Source of the DNA: Litsea cubeba
Taxonomy: Eukaryota > Streptophyta > Magnoliopsida > Laurales > Lauraceae
DNA length: 64,000 nt
NCBI GenBank assembly: GCA_012931725.1
Contig: CM022946.1
Location: forward strand, 59,555,750 to 59,619,749
Direction: 5' to 3'
Part shown: piece after piece, positions 12,255 to 22,825 of the stretch
Position numbering within the stretch: position 1 is the stretch's first letter
How the letters are laid out: each line of letters begins with the position of its first letter
Notes under the pieces: model-generated
What the model saw: only the letters and a program-made list of their open reading frames with translations
Database searches by the model: none
What the model was told of the DNA's origin: nothing
Program-made: the position numbers and the translations under genes

Positions 12255-15200
12255 TTTGATTGAGATTCATCAGTAGCATCAAATGATTCAACACTTGGTA
12301 GCACTTCAACTTGATCAAGTATGTCATTGAGGTCATCTTCGTCTCCATAGTCCTGGTAATTTTGGCGGGATTCTAGAACCACTGACAAACTAGAATCAAC
12401 TTGATCGGGTACATAGAAAACTTGCTTCGCCTGTGATGCAAATATAAATGAATCTGACTTATGGCCAATTCTTCCAAGATAAACTAATGTGTGACCCATA
12501 TCATCAGTCTTGACACCATTTTTACTATCCACCCAGTCACACTTGAACACTGGAACTTTGAAGGCAACATAGTCGAGCACCCATATCTCGACAAGAACAC
12601 CGTAGAATGACATGTCAGTGACTATTGGATTTTGATCCTTTGAACTTGAAATCTGTGTAGTTCTTGCCAATAGAGAAACTCCACTATTTTGAGTGACTCG
12701 TGAAGCATCACGAGCCTTTGTCGAAAAACGGTGACCATTAACGACAAAGGTAGAATATTTTAAAACATGTGCCAAAGGACCTTTAGATATCCAGTTTAAG
12801 GCGCTTGACACCTTATTCTCAGGCTTAAGCCGCTCCTCCAACACCTGATTGTTTTAAAATAAAAGTTAGTCGTACTAATAGTTTATTATGCTGAAAAGAC
12901 GCTAAGTCGGTGATTTACCCTATCTTTAAACCAACTACTAAATGTACGATTGTGTTCGTCTTGCAACAATGTCGGTTTTCTTGACTTGCGGGGATCTTGT
13001 TTCTTTAGATAGGTCATATGTTCCCTGTCATGTTTCCAATAGAAATCATTTTGTCAGCCAAATATATACAAGACACATATGATTGATTTGAAATGTGAAA
13101 CAACTAAATGGTCCTACTTACTCGATGTAAGGAAGAACATCTTTTGTGTTTTGCAACACATAGTTATGTGCTTGCTCTAAAGCTTTTCTATCAACTGGAA
13201 CTAGATCACCGCCAGGTGGAGCCTTTTCATATAACACCATATCAGCAGGAATTTTTTCACCGGAAGGAGGAATCCCAATTCCCAACAACTCGGGTAAGAA
13301 CTCACTACAAAATTCAATTGCTTCCTCTGCAATATAATTTTCTGCCATGCAAGCTTCTGGTCGGGTTGGATTTCTTACATAACTCTTTAAGACCTTCATA
13401 TACCTAAAACAATATGAAAGGATAACTTGGATTTTAACCATAATAAACATTTTTTTTTAAAATTCTAATGAAGCCATTAACAATCAAAATAAATTATTCA
13501 TCATACCTCTCAAATGCGTACATCCATCGGAAGAAAACCGGACCACAAAGCTCAACCTCTCTGACAAGATGCACCGTTAAATGAATCATAATGTCAAAGA
13601 ATGATGGTGGAAAATACTTTTCCAACAAGCATAATGTGATCACTATATCATTCTGGATTCCAGGCAACCTTTCCACATCTATTACTTTCGCACAAATAGC
13701 TTTGAAGAAGGAACACAACCTCAAAATGGCATATCTCACATGTTTTGGCAGCACAGACCGTATTGCAACAGGAAGCAATTGTTGCATCAACAAGTGACAA
13801 TCGTGCGACTTGAGACCATGCAATTTTAGGTCTTGCATTGAAACAAGTGGCTTAAAATTTGAAGAGTATCTTTCTGGGACTTTCAGCTCGTGTAATGTTT
13901 TGCACAATCTCACTTTCTCGGCTCTAGATAATGTGTAGCACGCTGGTGGTAAGAACGTCCTCTTCTCCCCAATCTTTGGAGCCAATTCGTTCCTTAAACC
14001 CATCTCCTCTAGATCAAGACGACTATTAAGATTGTCTTTTGTTTTATTTGGCACGTTTAGCAAAGTGCTAATGATGCTATCACAAACATTTTTCTCAATG
14101 TGCATGACATCCAAGTTATGGACTAAAAGCAAATACGGCCAGTAATCAAGATCAAAAAATTTTGACTTTTTATTCCAACATTTGGTGGCATTGCTTTCAT
14201 CATCTTCTTCCAATGACTTCTTTGATGTTCCCACTGATTTTTTCTGTTTTCCCCATGTGAAATTGATCCCTTCAACTTTCCTTTTAATTTCCTCACCAGA
14301 TAATATTTTTGGTTCAATCCGAAGCTCTTTCTCACCGTTGAAGGCCTTTTGTTGTCTACGATAAGGATGATACCGCGGAAGAAATCTTCTAGTGGCTTGG
14401 TATATATTTTTCCTTGAGTGTTTCAGCCTATAAGAAGATGTGTCTTCGCCGCACCTTGGACATGCATAGTAGCCTTTAGTAGTGCACCCTGAAAGATTGC
14501 CAAGTGCTGGAAAATCGCTAATTGTCCATAGCAATACAGCTTTCAACAAAAAGGGTTCTCGCTTGTAGGCATCATAAAGCATAACTCCTTCCCTCCACAA
14601 GGTAACTAAGTCCTCAATCAAGGGTGCCAAGTATACATCAATCTCTTTCCCAGGTTGTTTCGGACCAGGAATCAACATTGTCAACATCATAAACTTTCGC
14701 TTCATGCACAACCAAGGTGGGAGGTTGTATGTGACCAACATTACCGGCCACAAGCTATATTTACTACTGAGAGAGTTGAATGGGTTGACCCCATCAGCTG
14801 AAAGTGCTAGACGAAGGTTTCTTGACTCACTTGCGAACTCTGGCCACCTATTTTCTACCTCCTTCCATGCTTTAGAGTCAGCTGGGTGACGCAATTTATC
14901 ATCGATTACTCTTTCGTTGGCATGCCATGTTAGTGACTTTGCTGTCTCCTCGGACTTAAACATTCTTTCAAATCTTGCAATTGGTGGAAAGTACCACATA
15001 ACTTTTGCGGGTACGCCACTACACTGGTCTGTCTTACTTTTGTTTTCCTTGTATCTTGACACTCCACAAGTAGGGCACTCAGTTAGGTTCTTGAAATCAT
15101 CACCTCTGTAGAGTATACAATCGTTGGGACACGCATGTATTTTCTGGTATTTCATACCATAAAGTGACAATGTCTTCCTAACTTCACGCATGTTTGAAGG

Positions 15201-15740
15201 CAACACATTATCTTTCAAGGGAAACATCTCCTGTAACACTTTCAACAAATTCGTAAAACTTGTGTCAGACCAACCACCCTTTGCTTTTATATTAAACAAT
15301 GTAACCACTGCTGATAGCTTTGTAAACTTCGGGCTGCCTTCGTACAGAGGTGTCTCTGCGTCTTCAAGCAACTCTTTAAACTTCTCAGGATTAGCCTCGA
15401 ATTGTTCTTCTGTTGTACGTACCATTCGTTTCATGGGTACCGCATCATCTGGAGTCTCCATCTCATGATATTGGTTGTCATTGGAATATGCAGGAACACT
15501 GGGCTCAGCAAAATTAGAAGATCTTTCCCCGTGAAATCTCCATGTCGTATAGGTTGTGTCAATACCATGATGGACAAGATGAGATCTAACTTCTCTCTTT
15601 GTTAACTCGCGAAGATTTCCACAATTTTTGCATGGGCAGCGTAAGAAACTATCCTCATCCTTTCCAATACTGATCAAAGTTTCTACCCCATTATTGTATT
15701 CCCTAGTCAGCCTATCCTTTGACATCCAAGACTTGTCCAT
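12212..15740 (-). CDS. CACTA transposase, TNPD/TNP2 family, four exons
   Basis: Exons 15740-13507, 13403-13122, 13024-12919 and 12844-12212 join in phase to an open frame of 1084 residues. I chose the Met at 15740 because the next residues (MDKSWMSKDRLTREY) are the typical start of the transposase-associated domain; a Met nine codons earlier is also possible. That Cys-rich domain (CPCKNCGN) fills about the first 90 residues. The TNP2 core follows, with NLPPWLCMK, YDAYKREPF and ISDFPALGNLSGCTTKGY, then CPRCG. The DUF4218-like part spans the first intron (FRWMYAFER to YMKVLKSYVRN). The DUF4216-like C-terminus (FYGVLVEIWVLDY) is in the last exon. TNPD cuts at the CACTA ends together with TNPA. 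No stop or frameshift is seen. Exon limits are inferred from splice signals and protein continuity. Confidence 0.9.
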
Positions 15741-15767
15741 TTTGAAAGGAAATAAATAATTTCGCAA

Positions 15768-17232
15768 AACAATGGAACAGTAACACTCTACTGCAACAAT
15801 TAAAAAAAAATAAACACATGATTCAAGGGATGAACTACAACCAGGTGAAAAAATAAACAGACAAAATTAGTTACTTGCATGTTGTCATCGAGTATTTAAG
15901 TCCGATTAAAAAGTAAACAGACAATATTAATCTTTGTCCAATTCAACACTTAAAACTCTTGATTACTAATACACTTGAAGATTTTCAATGGTAAGACAAT
16001 AACATTTCTCTAGTATTCAGATTCCACCTACAATAATGCCCAAAAACAAACCATTCGGCATGCTAGAAAACTACTTGAGTATCTATAGAAGTGTAGAAAA
16101 AAATGCCATCCTGCAGTTGCAATCTATAATTCTTAATGACATCAAAATGACAAATGGGATCACAGTCTATACTAATGCCTTAAGACATCTCTTGTTGACC
16201 TGTAACTGGTGGCGCCAGGTCATATATTTAGCTATATGTACAATTCTTTAAGAATGAATTTTCATTCTTGTTATATCAAAGAAATTAATACTAGCCTTAC
16301 TACTTTAATCAACCAACTAAGGCTATGAACTAAGGCTACTTAACATGCAATTTGAATAAACCCAATCTATAACTCAACTGTCCAAAACAAAATAAACCAT
16401 CAGAGAAAAAAAAACTAACCTTTATCAGCAAAGCCGAGAGTTTGGAAGATGAAAGCTTGAGGTTTTGGCGTCGAAGACGAGAAGAGAGAGGGAGTAGCAG
16501 GAAGAAACGAGAGGAGAGGGAGATGAAAGCTTGAGATTTTTTTTTCCTTTCGGTGGGAGAGGGATAGAGAAATAAAGAAACAGAGAACGGAATGGTGAAA
16601 TGGGTGAGATGGGAGGGGGAGAAATGAGACGAGATGAAGAAATGGGAGGGGGTAATTTTCGTTGGCAGGGAGATGAGTGAGGGACAGAGAAAACAGAGAA
16701 AGAAATAGAGAAACAGGGAAGGAAAGGAAGAATGGAAAAATGGGGAAATAAAGAGAGATGGAGTGGGCTGGGTTCGCCGGAGATGAGGAAGCTCGGCGGC
16801 AGCGCAGGTGGGTTCGGCGGCAACGGTGATGGCGTCGGGACAGTGAGGTAATTTTCGTTGGCAGGGAGATGAGTGAGGGAGAGAGAAAACAGAGAAAGAA
16901 ATAGAGAAACAGGGAAGGAAAGGAAGAAAGGAAAAATGGGGAAATAGAGAGAGATGGACTGGGCTGGGTTCGCCGGAGATGAGGAAGCTCGGCGGCAACG
17001 CAGGTGGGTCCGGCGGCAGCGGTGATGGCGTCGGGATAGTGGGGTATTGAGTGAGGTGAGATGAGGGAGAAGAGAAAAGGGGAAAAACAGAGAGAGGTGG
17101 GGCGGCAGTGACCTGGGCAGAGGGAGATGAGATGAGAGAGTGGAGAAGGGAAAAGAGAAGGAGATCTTGGTGGTGGTGGTGATCACCGGCGTGCTCGGAC
17201 TCCGGCGGCAGCGACGCGGTGAGGAGAGGGAG

Positions 17233-17268
<36 letters not shown>

Positions 17269-17499
17269 TGAGCGGCAAATGAGATGAGAGAGGGGTTCTG
17301 TTGTGGGGAATGAGATGAGAGAGGGGTTCTGTTGTGGGGAATGAGATGAAGAGAGAGCGGGAACAAGAGTGATGTAATGAAGAATGGAGCCAAAGTTCTT
17401 GCTTGGCGCCAAATTAATTTGGCAGATGAGATTTTTTACTGAAGCATGAAGTTTGATGCGTCGGTATGATGAATTATATAAAATATTATACTTAAATTT
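15768..17499 (-). promoter_or_regulatory. CACTA transposase leader and promoter region, pyrimidine-rich, with 196-bp tandem repeat
   Basis: Between the transposase start and the right subterminal array the minus strand is strongly CT-rich (16420-17400). Two 196-bp units start at 16651 and 16847 with GGTAATTTTCGTTGGCAGGG. The long open frames on the minus strand here are a by-product of this Ser/Pro/Leu-rich low-complexity composition and are not called as genes. The region probably holds the promoter and an untranslated leader. Confidence 0.6.
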
Positions 17500-17712
17500 T
17501 AACCCAGCCGACACAACAGCTTGTGTTGTAGTGTCGGTTTAGTAGAACTGACACAACTGAAAACTCTGTTGTGTCTCTTTCCAATGAAGTGACACAACAA
17601 ACCTGATATTAATACATAAATAACTTAAACTGACACAAAAAGTTTGTTGTGTCGGTTTTCCACATACCCGACACACCAAAAACCGACACAACAAGCCATT
17701 TTTTTAGTAGTG
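17500..17712. repeat. CACTA right terminal and subterminal repeats
   Basis: Contains several CCGACACAAC and TTGTGTCGG copies and ends in GCCATTTTTTTAGTAGTG. It is shorter than the left array and lacks the 44-bp tandem units, so the two ends are unequal, as is usual for En/Spm. Confidence 0.88.
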
Positions 17713-19093
17713 GGTCTTTGAGGTCCATCTTAAAAGTCTCACCAACTATTGGAGATTTGACTTGATAAATTTTCAATTTAGACTTATCACCATGATGTTT
17801 AGATTTAACTAAATTCGGCTTAGGTTGGTGATTAGTCTTTTGAGGTTGGTGACTTTTCTTCTTAGGGGATTGGTTCACTTTTCTTTTCTTCTTATTTCCT
17901 CCCTTTATTTGACTTTTGAATTTTAAATTTAACTTAGCAACTTTATTCAAAAGTTCTTTCATTTGTTGAGTTATGGAAGGAAGATTGAGAAGCTTTTTGT
18001 TAATAGATTCTTTTAGAGTTGGTTTAACTTGTTTAACCTTTTTAGAATCTATTTTAGGAGACTCCTTTTTAATAGGTTTTACTTGTTTATTCTTCTTGGA
18101 GTCTTCCTTGGTTTTTATTGTCTTAACCATCATAGAATTTGATTTAACTTTCTTTGGTTCAAAAATGATTTTAGACACATGGCTTCTTCTTGATTTGCAC
18201 TCAAACCTAAAATGTCCTTCAATGCCACAATAATTACATTTAGACATGGGCAAGGAAGTGTGAGTGCTAGAGAAGGAGGACTCACCTTTCACAAATGTGT
18301 TGGTGAATTTAGGGTCATGTGAAATATTCCTATCAAAACCAAGACCCGTCCTATCTCTTTTAGATTTACCCAATTTAAATAATTTTTCAAATTCTTCTTC
18401 ACTTTGGGTAAATTTTCACTCATACTTTTGTTTGTAGGTTTCAAGTTGAGTGACTTGGTTTTTAAGGGTTGAATTTTCATTTTTAACTTTTGTTAATTCA
18501 TTTACAATTCCCTTAAAGTTGTTTAGCTCTTCATGGGCAAGTTTTAATTCAAATTTAACTTCATTGATAACATTAGATCCAAGTTCTAGAGTTTTTATCT
18601 TAATTTGTGCATTGGATAAATTTTCCATAGAAATGGTTAACTTGGATTCTAAATTGTTAATGTTTTCATCTTGCCTTTTTAATTGATCTCTTAGTTTAGA
18701 ATTTTCCTTATTAAGAATATCACAATCTATCTTTGATTCTCTTATGTCATCTTTAATATTAGATAGATTATGTAAAGAGATCATGAACTTAGATTCTACA
18801 CAATTTATTAATTCATCTTTTTCTTTAAGTTCATTTTTAGAAGAGACTAATTCTTGGTTTAGCCTTTTAGATTCTTCTTTTAATCTTTTATTCTTCTTAG
18901 AAAGCTCTAAGGACCATGTGTACAATTCCTCATAAGCTTCATTTTCATCATATTCTTCTTCTTTTGATTTAGATTTAGATTCATTAATTTTAATGTTAGA
19001 ATCTCCAATAGATGGAAGAAGGAGGGGTCTAGAGGAATCTACACAAGAATCTACAAAGTCTAAACTAGTGGAATCCATTCTAATGATTTTCAT
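17713..19093 (-). pseudogene. E1 gag (main part), interrupted by the CACTA element
   Basis: The frame starts at 19093 (MKIIRMDSTSLDF). It codes for a long coiled coil rich in Glu, Lys, Asn and Ser to about residue 225, a basic linker with RTGLGF, a CCHC zinc knuckle (CNYCGIEGHFRFEC, near 18240), and a Lys-rich tail. Long coiled-coil Gag proteins are typical of Sireviruses. A TGA at 18416-18418 replaces the Cys codon found at the same place in E2. The frame then runs on unbroken until the CACTA element removes the last 18 codons (4583-4638). Gag would have packaged the element's RNA; this copy is dead twice over. Confidence 0.88.
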
Positions 19094-19170
19094 AGAAAAA
19101 AAAACACTAGGGTTTTGATCTAGATAGAGAGGATCAACTCCGGGTGTTTAAGCCCTAAATGGAGTAACCT

Positions 19171-19183
19171 TGCTCTGATACCA
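19171..19183 (-). other. E1 primer binding site
   Basis: Minus strand TGGTATCAGAGCA, two bases from the LTR end at 19186. It is complementary to the 3' end of initiator tRNA-Met, as in most plant copia elements. Confidence 0.92.
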
Positions 19184-19185
19184 AT

Positions 19186-20910
19186 TGAAAGTCCTTGGGA
19201 TCCTAACCCTAGAGGGGGGGTGAATAGGGTGATCTACACTTAATGACTAATTATGACCAATTTTAATTTCTTTACAATAAACTAGTCACATGTGATGATT
19301 AACATACAAAATGCGGAAGCTTAAACAAAACAATCACCACAAAACAATCACCACTACACAAAGATTTATAGTGGTTCGGCCTCAATGCCTACATCCACTA
19401 CCGGCTTGTGTATCCAACACCCCACCGGATTTTCACTATTATGCTTTTCAAAAGGCTAAGCAATAACCTCTACAATATGCTTTCCAAGGATAAGCAATAA
19501 CCTTACAATGTTGTTTTTCTAGGCTAAACAACAACCTATACACAATGCTTTTATATGGCTAAGCAATAACCTTACAAGCAAATGATTTCTCTCAAAGAAA
19601 GTGTCTTGACAAAACACTCTAAGAGATTACAATTTAAGCTTAAATAAATTGCCTCTAAAATAGGCGAATATGAAAGTGTAAAGCTAACTCACACAACACT
19701 CTAAGTAATGCAAAGATGAATGCTCATGAAGTGTGTGTGTGAATACTTCAATCAAGTTGAAAATGAAAGCTCAATCAATTTATGCTAAAAGCATTTAAAA
19801 GTTTAATGCACATAAAAAGGTATGATTGAAGTAATATGCAAATCACATGTACCAAATACAAACTTGTAGAAGATATGAAAAACAAGGGTTCACAAGTTGT
19901 ATGAAATTAATTTAGTCTAAACATGTGATGCATGTGCAATGTTGTTTTCAAAACCAAACTAATTCAACAAAGGTTTAAATGAATGAAAACAACAAGGAAA
20001 GATTCAAAACAAGTTAATGAATCATGACATAAAAGAAATCAAAGATTTTGGCAATTCATGATTAACAAAGTTTATAAAACAAACTTGTTTTGAAATCAAG
20101 GTGAAGAATCCTATGACTTAAATCAAAGATTAAGGAAGTAGAGGATTCAACACATCATAGTTTATATGCTAAAATCATTTACCAATAGTTTAACAAAGCA
20201 TAAAACAATGATTAATAAAAAGCAAAGCTTACTTGGTGGTTTAACTTCATTAATCCAAGCTTTAGCTTTCCTTAATGACCATTAGCCTTCCTTAGCTTGA
20301 TCCCCTTTCTTTTGCTTCAAAATGCCTCAAGAAGGGCTTCAAAGATCATCCCCAATGCTTAAGGAATGAGTTTCTTTTTATAGAAAAAGTGGTCCAACGG
20401 CTCCTTGTCGGTCGACCCACAGGTTGTTGTCGGTCAACCGACACCTCAACGGTTAGAAACCCAACGGCTTTAATTTTTGAAAAACTGCTTTTAGCGGCGG
20501 CCATAAAGCGCCGGTAAAAGTCCCGTTTGACCGCCGGTAAAAGTCCAGAATTCTAAAAAATGGGATTTTCAAAGTGATTTTCTTGGGGGGACTTTGGGCC
20601 AATAAACCAAGCATGGAAATATGATTTAAACCAATCCAAGTGCTTAAAAATCATATAACATAAAAGGCCAAACAAAATTTAAAACATTTAAAACCAATGG
20701 CTAGCTTGATTTATAAAATCTTTTTCAAACTAAAAATGTGTCCAATGTTTAAAACCAAAACATGCATAAATCATAAGGTTTACAAGATTTAAAATAATGC
20801 ATGTATAAATCAAGATTTCAAGATTTCTAAAATCAATGCATGTGACAATATTCAAATGAATGAATAAGATGAATGATGCATCCATCAAATTGCAATACGA
20901 AATCCTAACA
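19186..20910 (-). repeat. E1 5' LTR
   Basis: 1725 bp, ends TG...CA on the minus strand, right flank ATACC (20911-20915). The TATA box and palindrome pair seen in the 3' LTR recur at about 20374-20382 and 20407-20442. No difference from the 3' LTR was noticed in the stretches compared. Confidence 0.95.
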
Positions 20911-20915
20911 ATACC

Positions 20916-21193
20916 TTTCTCATAACATAATTTTAATATCCTTAATGTAAGGGAAAGAGAAAGCAATCATGTAGATGGCAAATGGATCAAAAGATGTCAT
21001 TCAATATATAAAGAGATTAAAAGTCTTACAATTTGACAAATGACAAAGACATTAATATGACCATCCATAAAATGAAAATAGAAGTTTAAATGACAAATTC
21101 TAAACTGATTATCTAGCCTTTTTCCCAACGCAAAAGACACCACCAATAATACACCAATTAAACACAAAATGTGGTGACAATGAAAGTTTGTTC
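20916..21193 (-). other. E2 internal non-coding segment
   Basis: AT-rich sequence between the E1 insertion and the extra reading frame. Nothing recognisable in it. Confidence 0.5.
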
Positions 21194-21840
21194 CTATTTA
21201 GAATCTGGAGATGGAGGTGATGGAGATGGTGATCCAGCAACATCATCCCTTCTGCAGCTCTTTGAGATCTTGGAGAGGTACTTGAACATTTTGCTTATTG
21301 TCTTTGATTGATTCTTCTGTTTTCTCTTCAAGTAGGCTATGTCTCGCTCCACAGCTGCTTGCCAATTAGAAGATGTGCCAGAGGTAGAAGGACCAGGAGC
21401 ATGCCTTGAAGATGAGGCACGAGAAGGAGGAGGTGGAGACCTAGGTAGCTCTTATCCTAAGGGAGGCTCTTGTGCCAAGGGAGGATCATCTGCTATGGGA
21501 ATTTGAGGATTTGGAATGAGATTCATTTGATTCAGATTGGTCAAAGAAAATGGAGCTTTGAAAATGGGGCTTTCTCCAGTGGGTATTGGAATACCAAACT
21601 GGAGGGCAATCTGAGTCATCAAGTACCCATATGGAATTGCATTCTTTTGTGCAAGTGAATTTCGAAACTTGATGATTGTGTGGCAAATGAGAGAGGGTAG
21701 ACAAATGGGAGTGCCAGTTACAACCTTGGACAAGACACTAACCATGAAAGCGATGAGCTCAGTTCTATTTCCACCTCTTGGATATACATTATAGGTAAAG
21801 AGGTTGAATTCAATTTTACCTGAATCTAACTTGGAAAAGA
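21194..21840 (-). pseudogene. E2 extra reading frame with a putative plant transposon protein-like domain
   Basis: On the minus strand a frame runs from about 21840 to a TAG at 21194-21196, broken by one TAA at 21452-21454. The first half (YNVYPRGGNRTELIAFMVSV, then AIPYGYLMTQIALQFGIPI) resembles the domain annotated in plants as putative plant transposon protein, which is common in retroelement-derived genes of unknown function. The second half is Pro/Ser-rich with a short Lys-rich helix. The start is lost; the upstream sequence to 22430 looks like a leader with stops. It lies between gag and the 3' LTR, the usual place for extra genes in plant retroelements. Function unknown. Confidence 0.55.
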
Positions 21841-22432
21841 AACAAGAACAGATGCTGAAATGTCAAGGAACCTTGGTTCAGACAAACTGTCAAGCATTTG
21901 GCAGGCAAAAATTAAAGTTGGGATAAACACTGAACACAGTTGCTCAATCTTGGACAAGGATGTCTACAAATGATCACTGATCATTAACAAATCCATACAT
22001 GATGTGAAAACAATCACAGATGCTCAAATCAGAATGTGACACCTAAAGTTGGGTTTCTCAAAACAACACACAGCAGTAGACAGTGAACATCGTTTGGTTT
22101 GGAAATCTTGACTTGTTGATGGCTTAAGGGCTTTTGGAGAATCTCGAAAATATTTTTTTTAAAAAAACACACGAAACATGCAGAGAGTCTTCAAACCTCT
22201 GAACCACTGCTGCCAAACGAACTGCTGCCGAACTAACCATGAACGAACAATGAACAGCTGAGGCGATGCCAATAGAGATTTGCTTTGAGAAGGATTTTTC
22301 GAAAATCTATGCTAAAAATGGTTTTGATCTTCTGCCTTGAAGGAGTGTTGCCAGCAGAAAGAAGTAGAGAGAGCCCTAGGTTTGGTGATGAAAGAGAAGA
22401 ATAGAACAGAAGAGAGGGTTTCTGCGCGCAGG

Positions 22433-22491
22433 GTTTTTATCGAACCACTGCTTCGTCGGTCAACCGATGACTTAAGTATCGGCCAGCCGAT
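22433..22491 (-). promoter_or_regulatory. Putative internal promoter of the E2 extra gene
   Basis: Minus strand order: palindrome-like ATCGGCTGGCCGAT (22478-22491), TCGGTTGACCGA (22456-22467), then a TATA-like GATAAAAA (22433-22442) and a CT-rich leader. The layout copies that of the LTR promoter in E1, E2 and the 61198 solo LTR. Inferred from sequence only. Confidence 0.45.
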
Positions 22492-22825
22492 ACTTGTAGA
22501 AAAGTGGACTAATCCACTGAATCTACATTCTTAACTTATGATCACTAGTTAGAGTGTTTTATGATTGATTTAACTTATGAAGAACAATTAAAGGATCATA
22601 AGATAAATAATCAGTAAAAAATTTTTTAATTTAAGTTGATCAAACATATGCATTTTAATATAAAGTACCTTTTGAATTCAAAAATGCATTTTCAACAAAT
22701 AATTCTCAAACAATTGGAAATTCTAAACATATAGAAAATACTAAGAAAGTTTGAACCATTTAGACTTAGGACCAACAAGACATATAACTTATGAGAGGGG
22801 GTTGGTCTAATCTAATTACTAGGCC
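22492..22825 (-). other. E2 spacer between gag and the extra gene
   Basis: AT-rich, no coding or repeat signal recognised. Confidence 0.5.

Larger units (their letters stand above)
4642..17712 (-). mobile_element. CACTA (En/Spm) DNA transposon, complete, 13.07 kb
   Basis: The ends begin CACTACTAAAAAAATGGC and match in inverted orientation for about 35 bp. The 3-bp target duplication GGT flanks them (4639-4641 and 17713-17715). CACTA-type ends with a 3-bp duplication define the superfamily. Inside are subterminal arrays of TGTGTCGG-like motifs, a TNP2-type transposase gene (12212-15740) and a second gene ending in an ULP1-like protease (7091-11848), both on the minus strand. The transposase frame is open, so the element may be autonomous or recently so. 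Confidence 0.96.
515..20910 (-). mobile_element. E1: gag-only Sirevirus-like LTR retrotransposon, complete, carrying a CACTA insertion
   Basis: Both LTRs are 1725 bp (515-2239 and 19186-20910), begin TGTTAGGATTTC and end GGACTTTCA on the minus strand, and are flanked by the 5-bp duplication ATACC (510-514 and 20911-20915). Wherever I compared them the LTRs were identical, so the insertion is recent. The primer site TGGTATCAGAGCA (19171-19183) fits initiator tRNA-Met. Only gag is present. Without the 13-kb CACTA element and its 3-bp duplication E1 would be about 7.3 kb. It is a non-autonomous element of the TR-GAG type and a close relative of E2 and of the solo LTR at 61198-62973. Confidence 0.95.

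Noticed and set aside
16336..17514. Long minus-strand open frames of 392 and 322 codons
   Set aside because: They come from a CT-rich, tandemly repeated leader giving Ser/Pro/Leu/His-rich translations in more than one frame; no domain.
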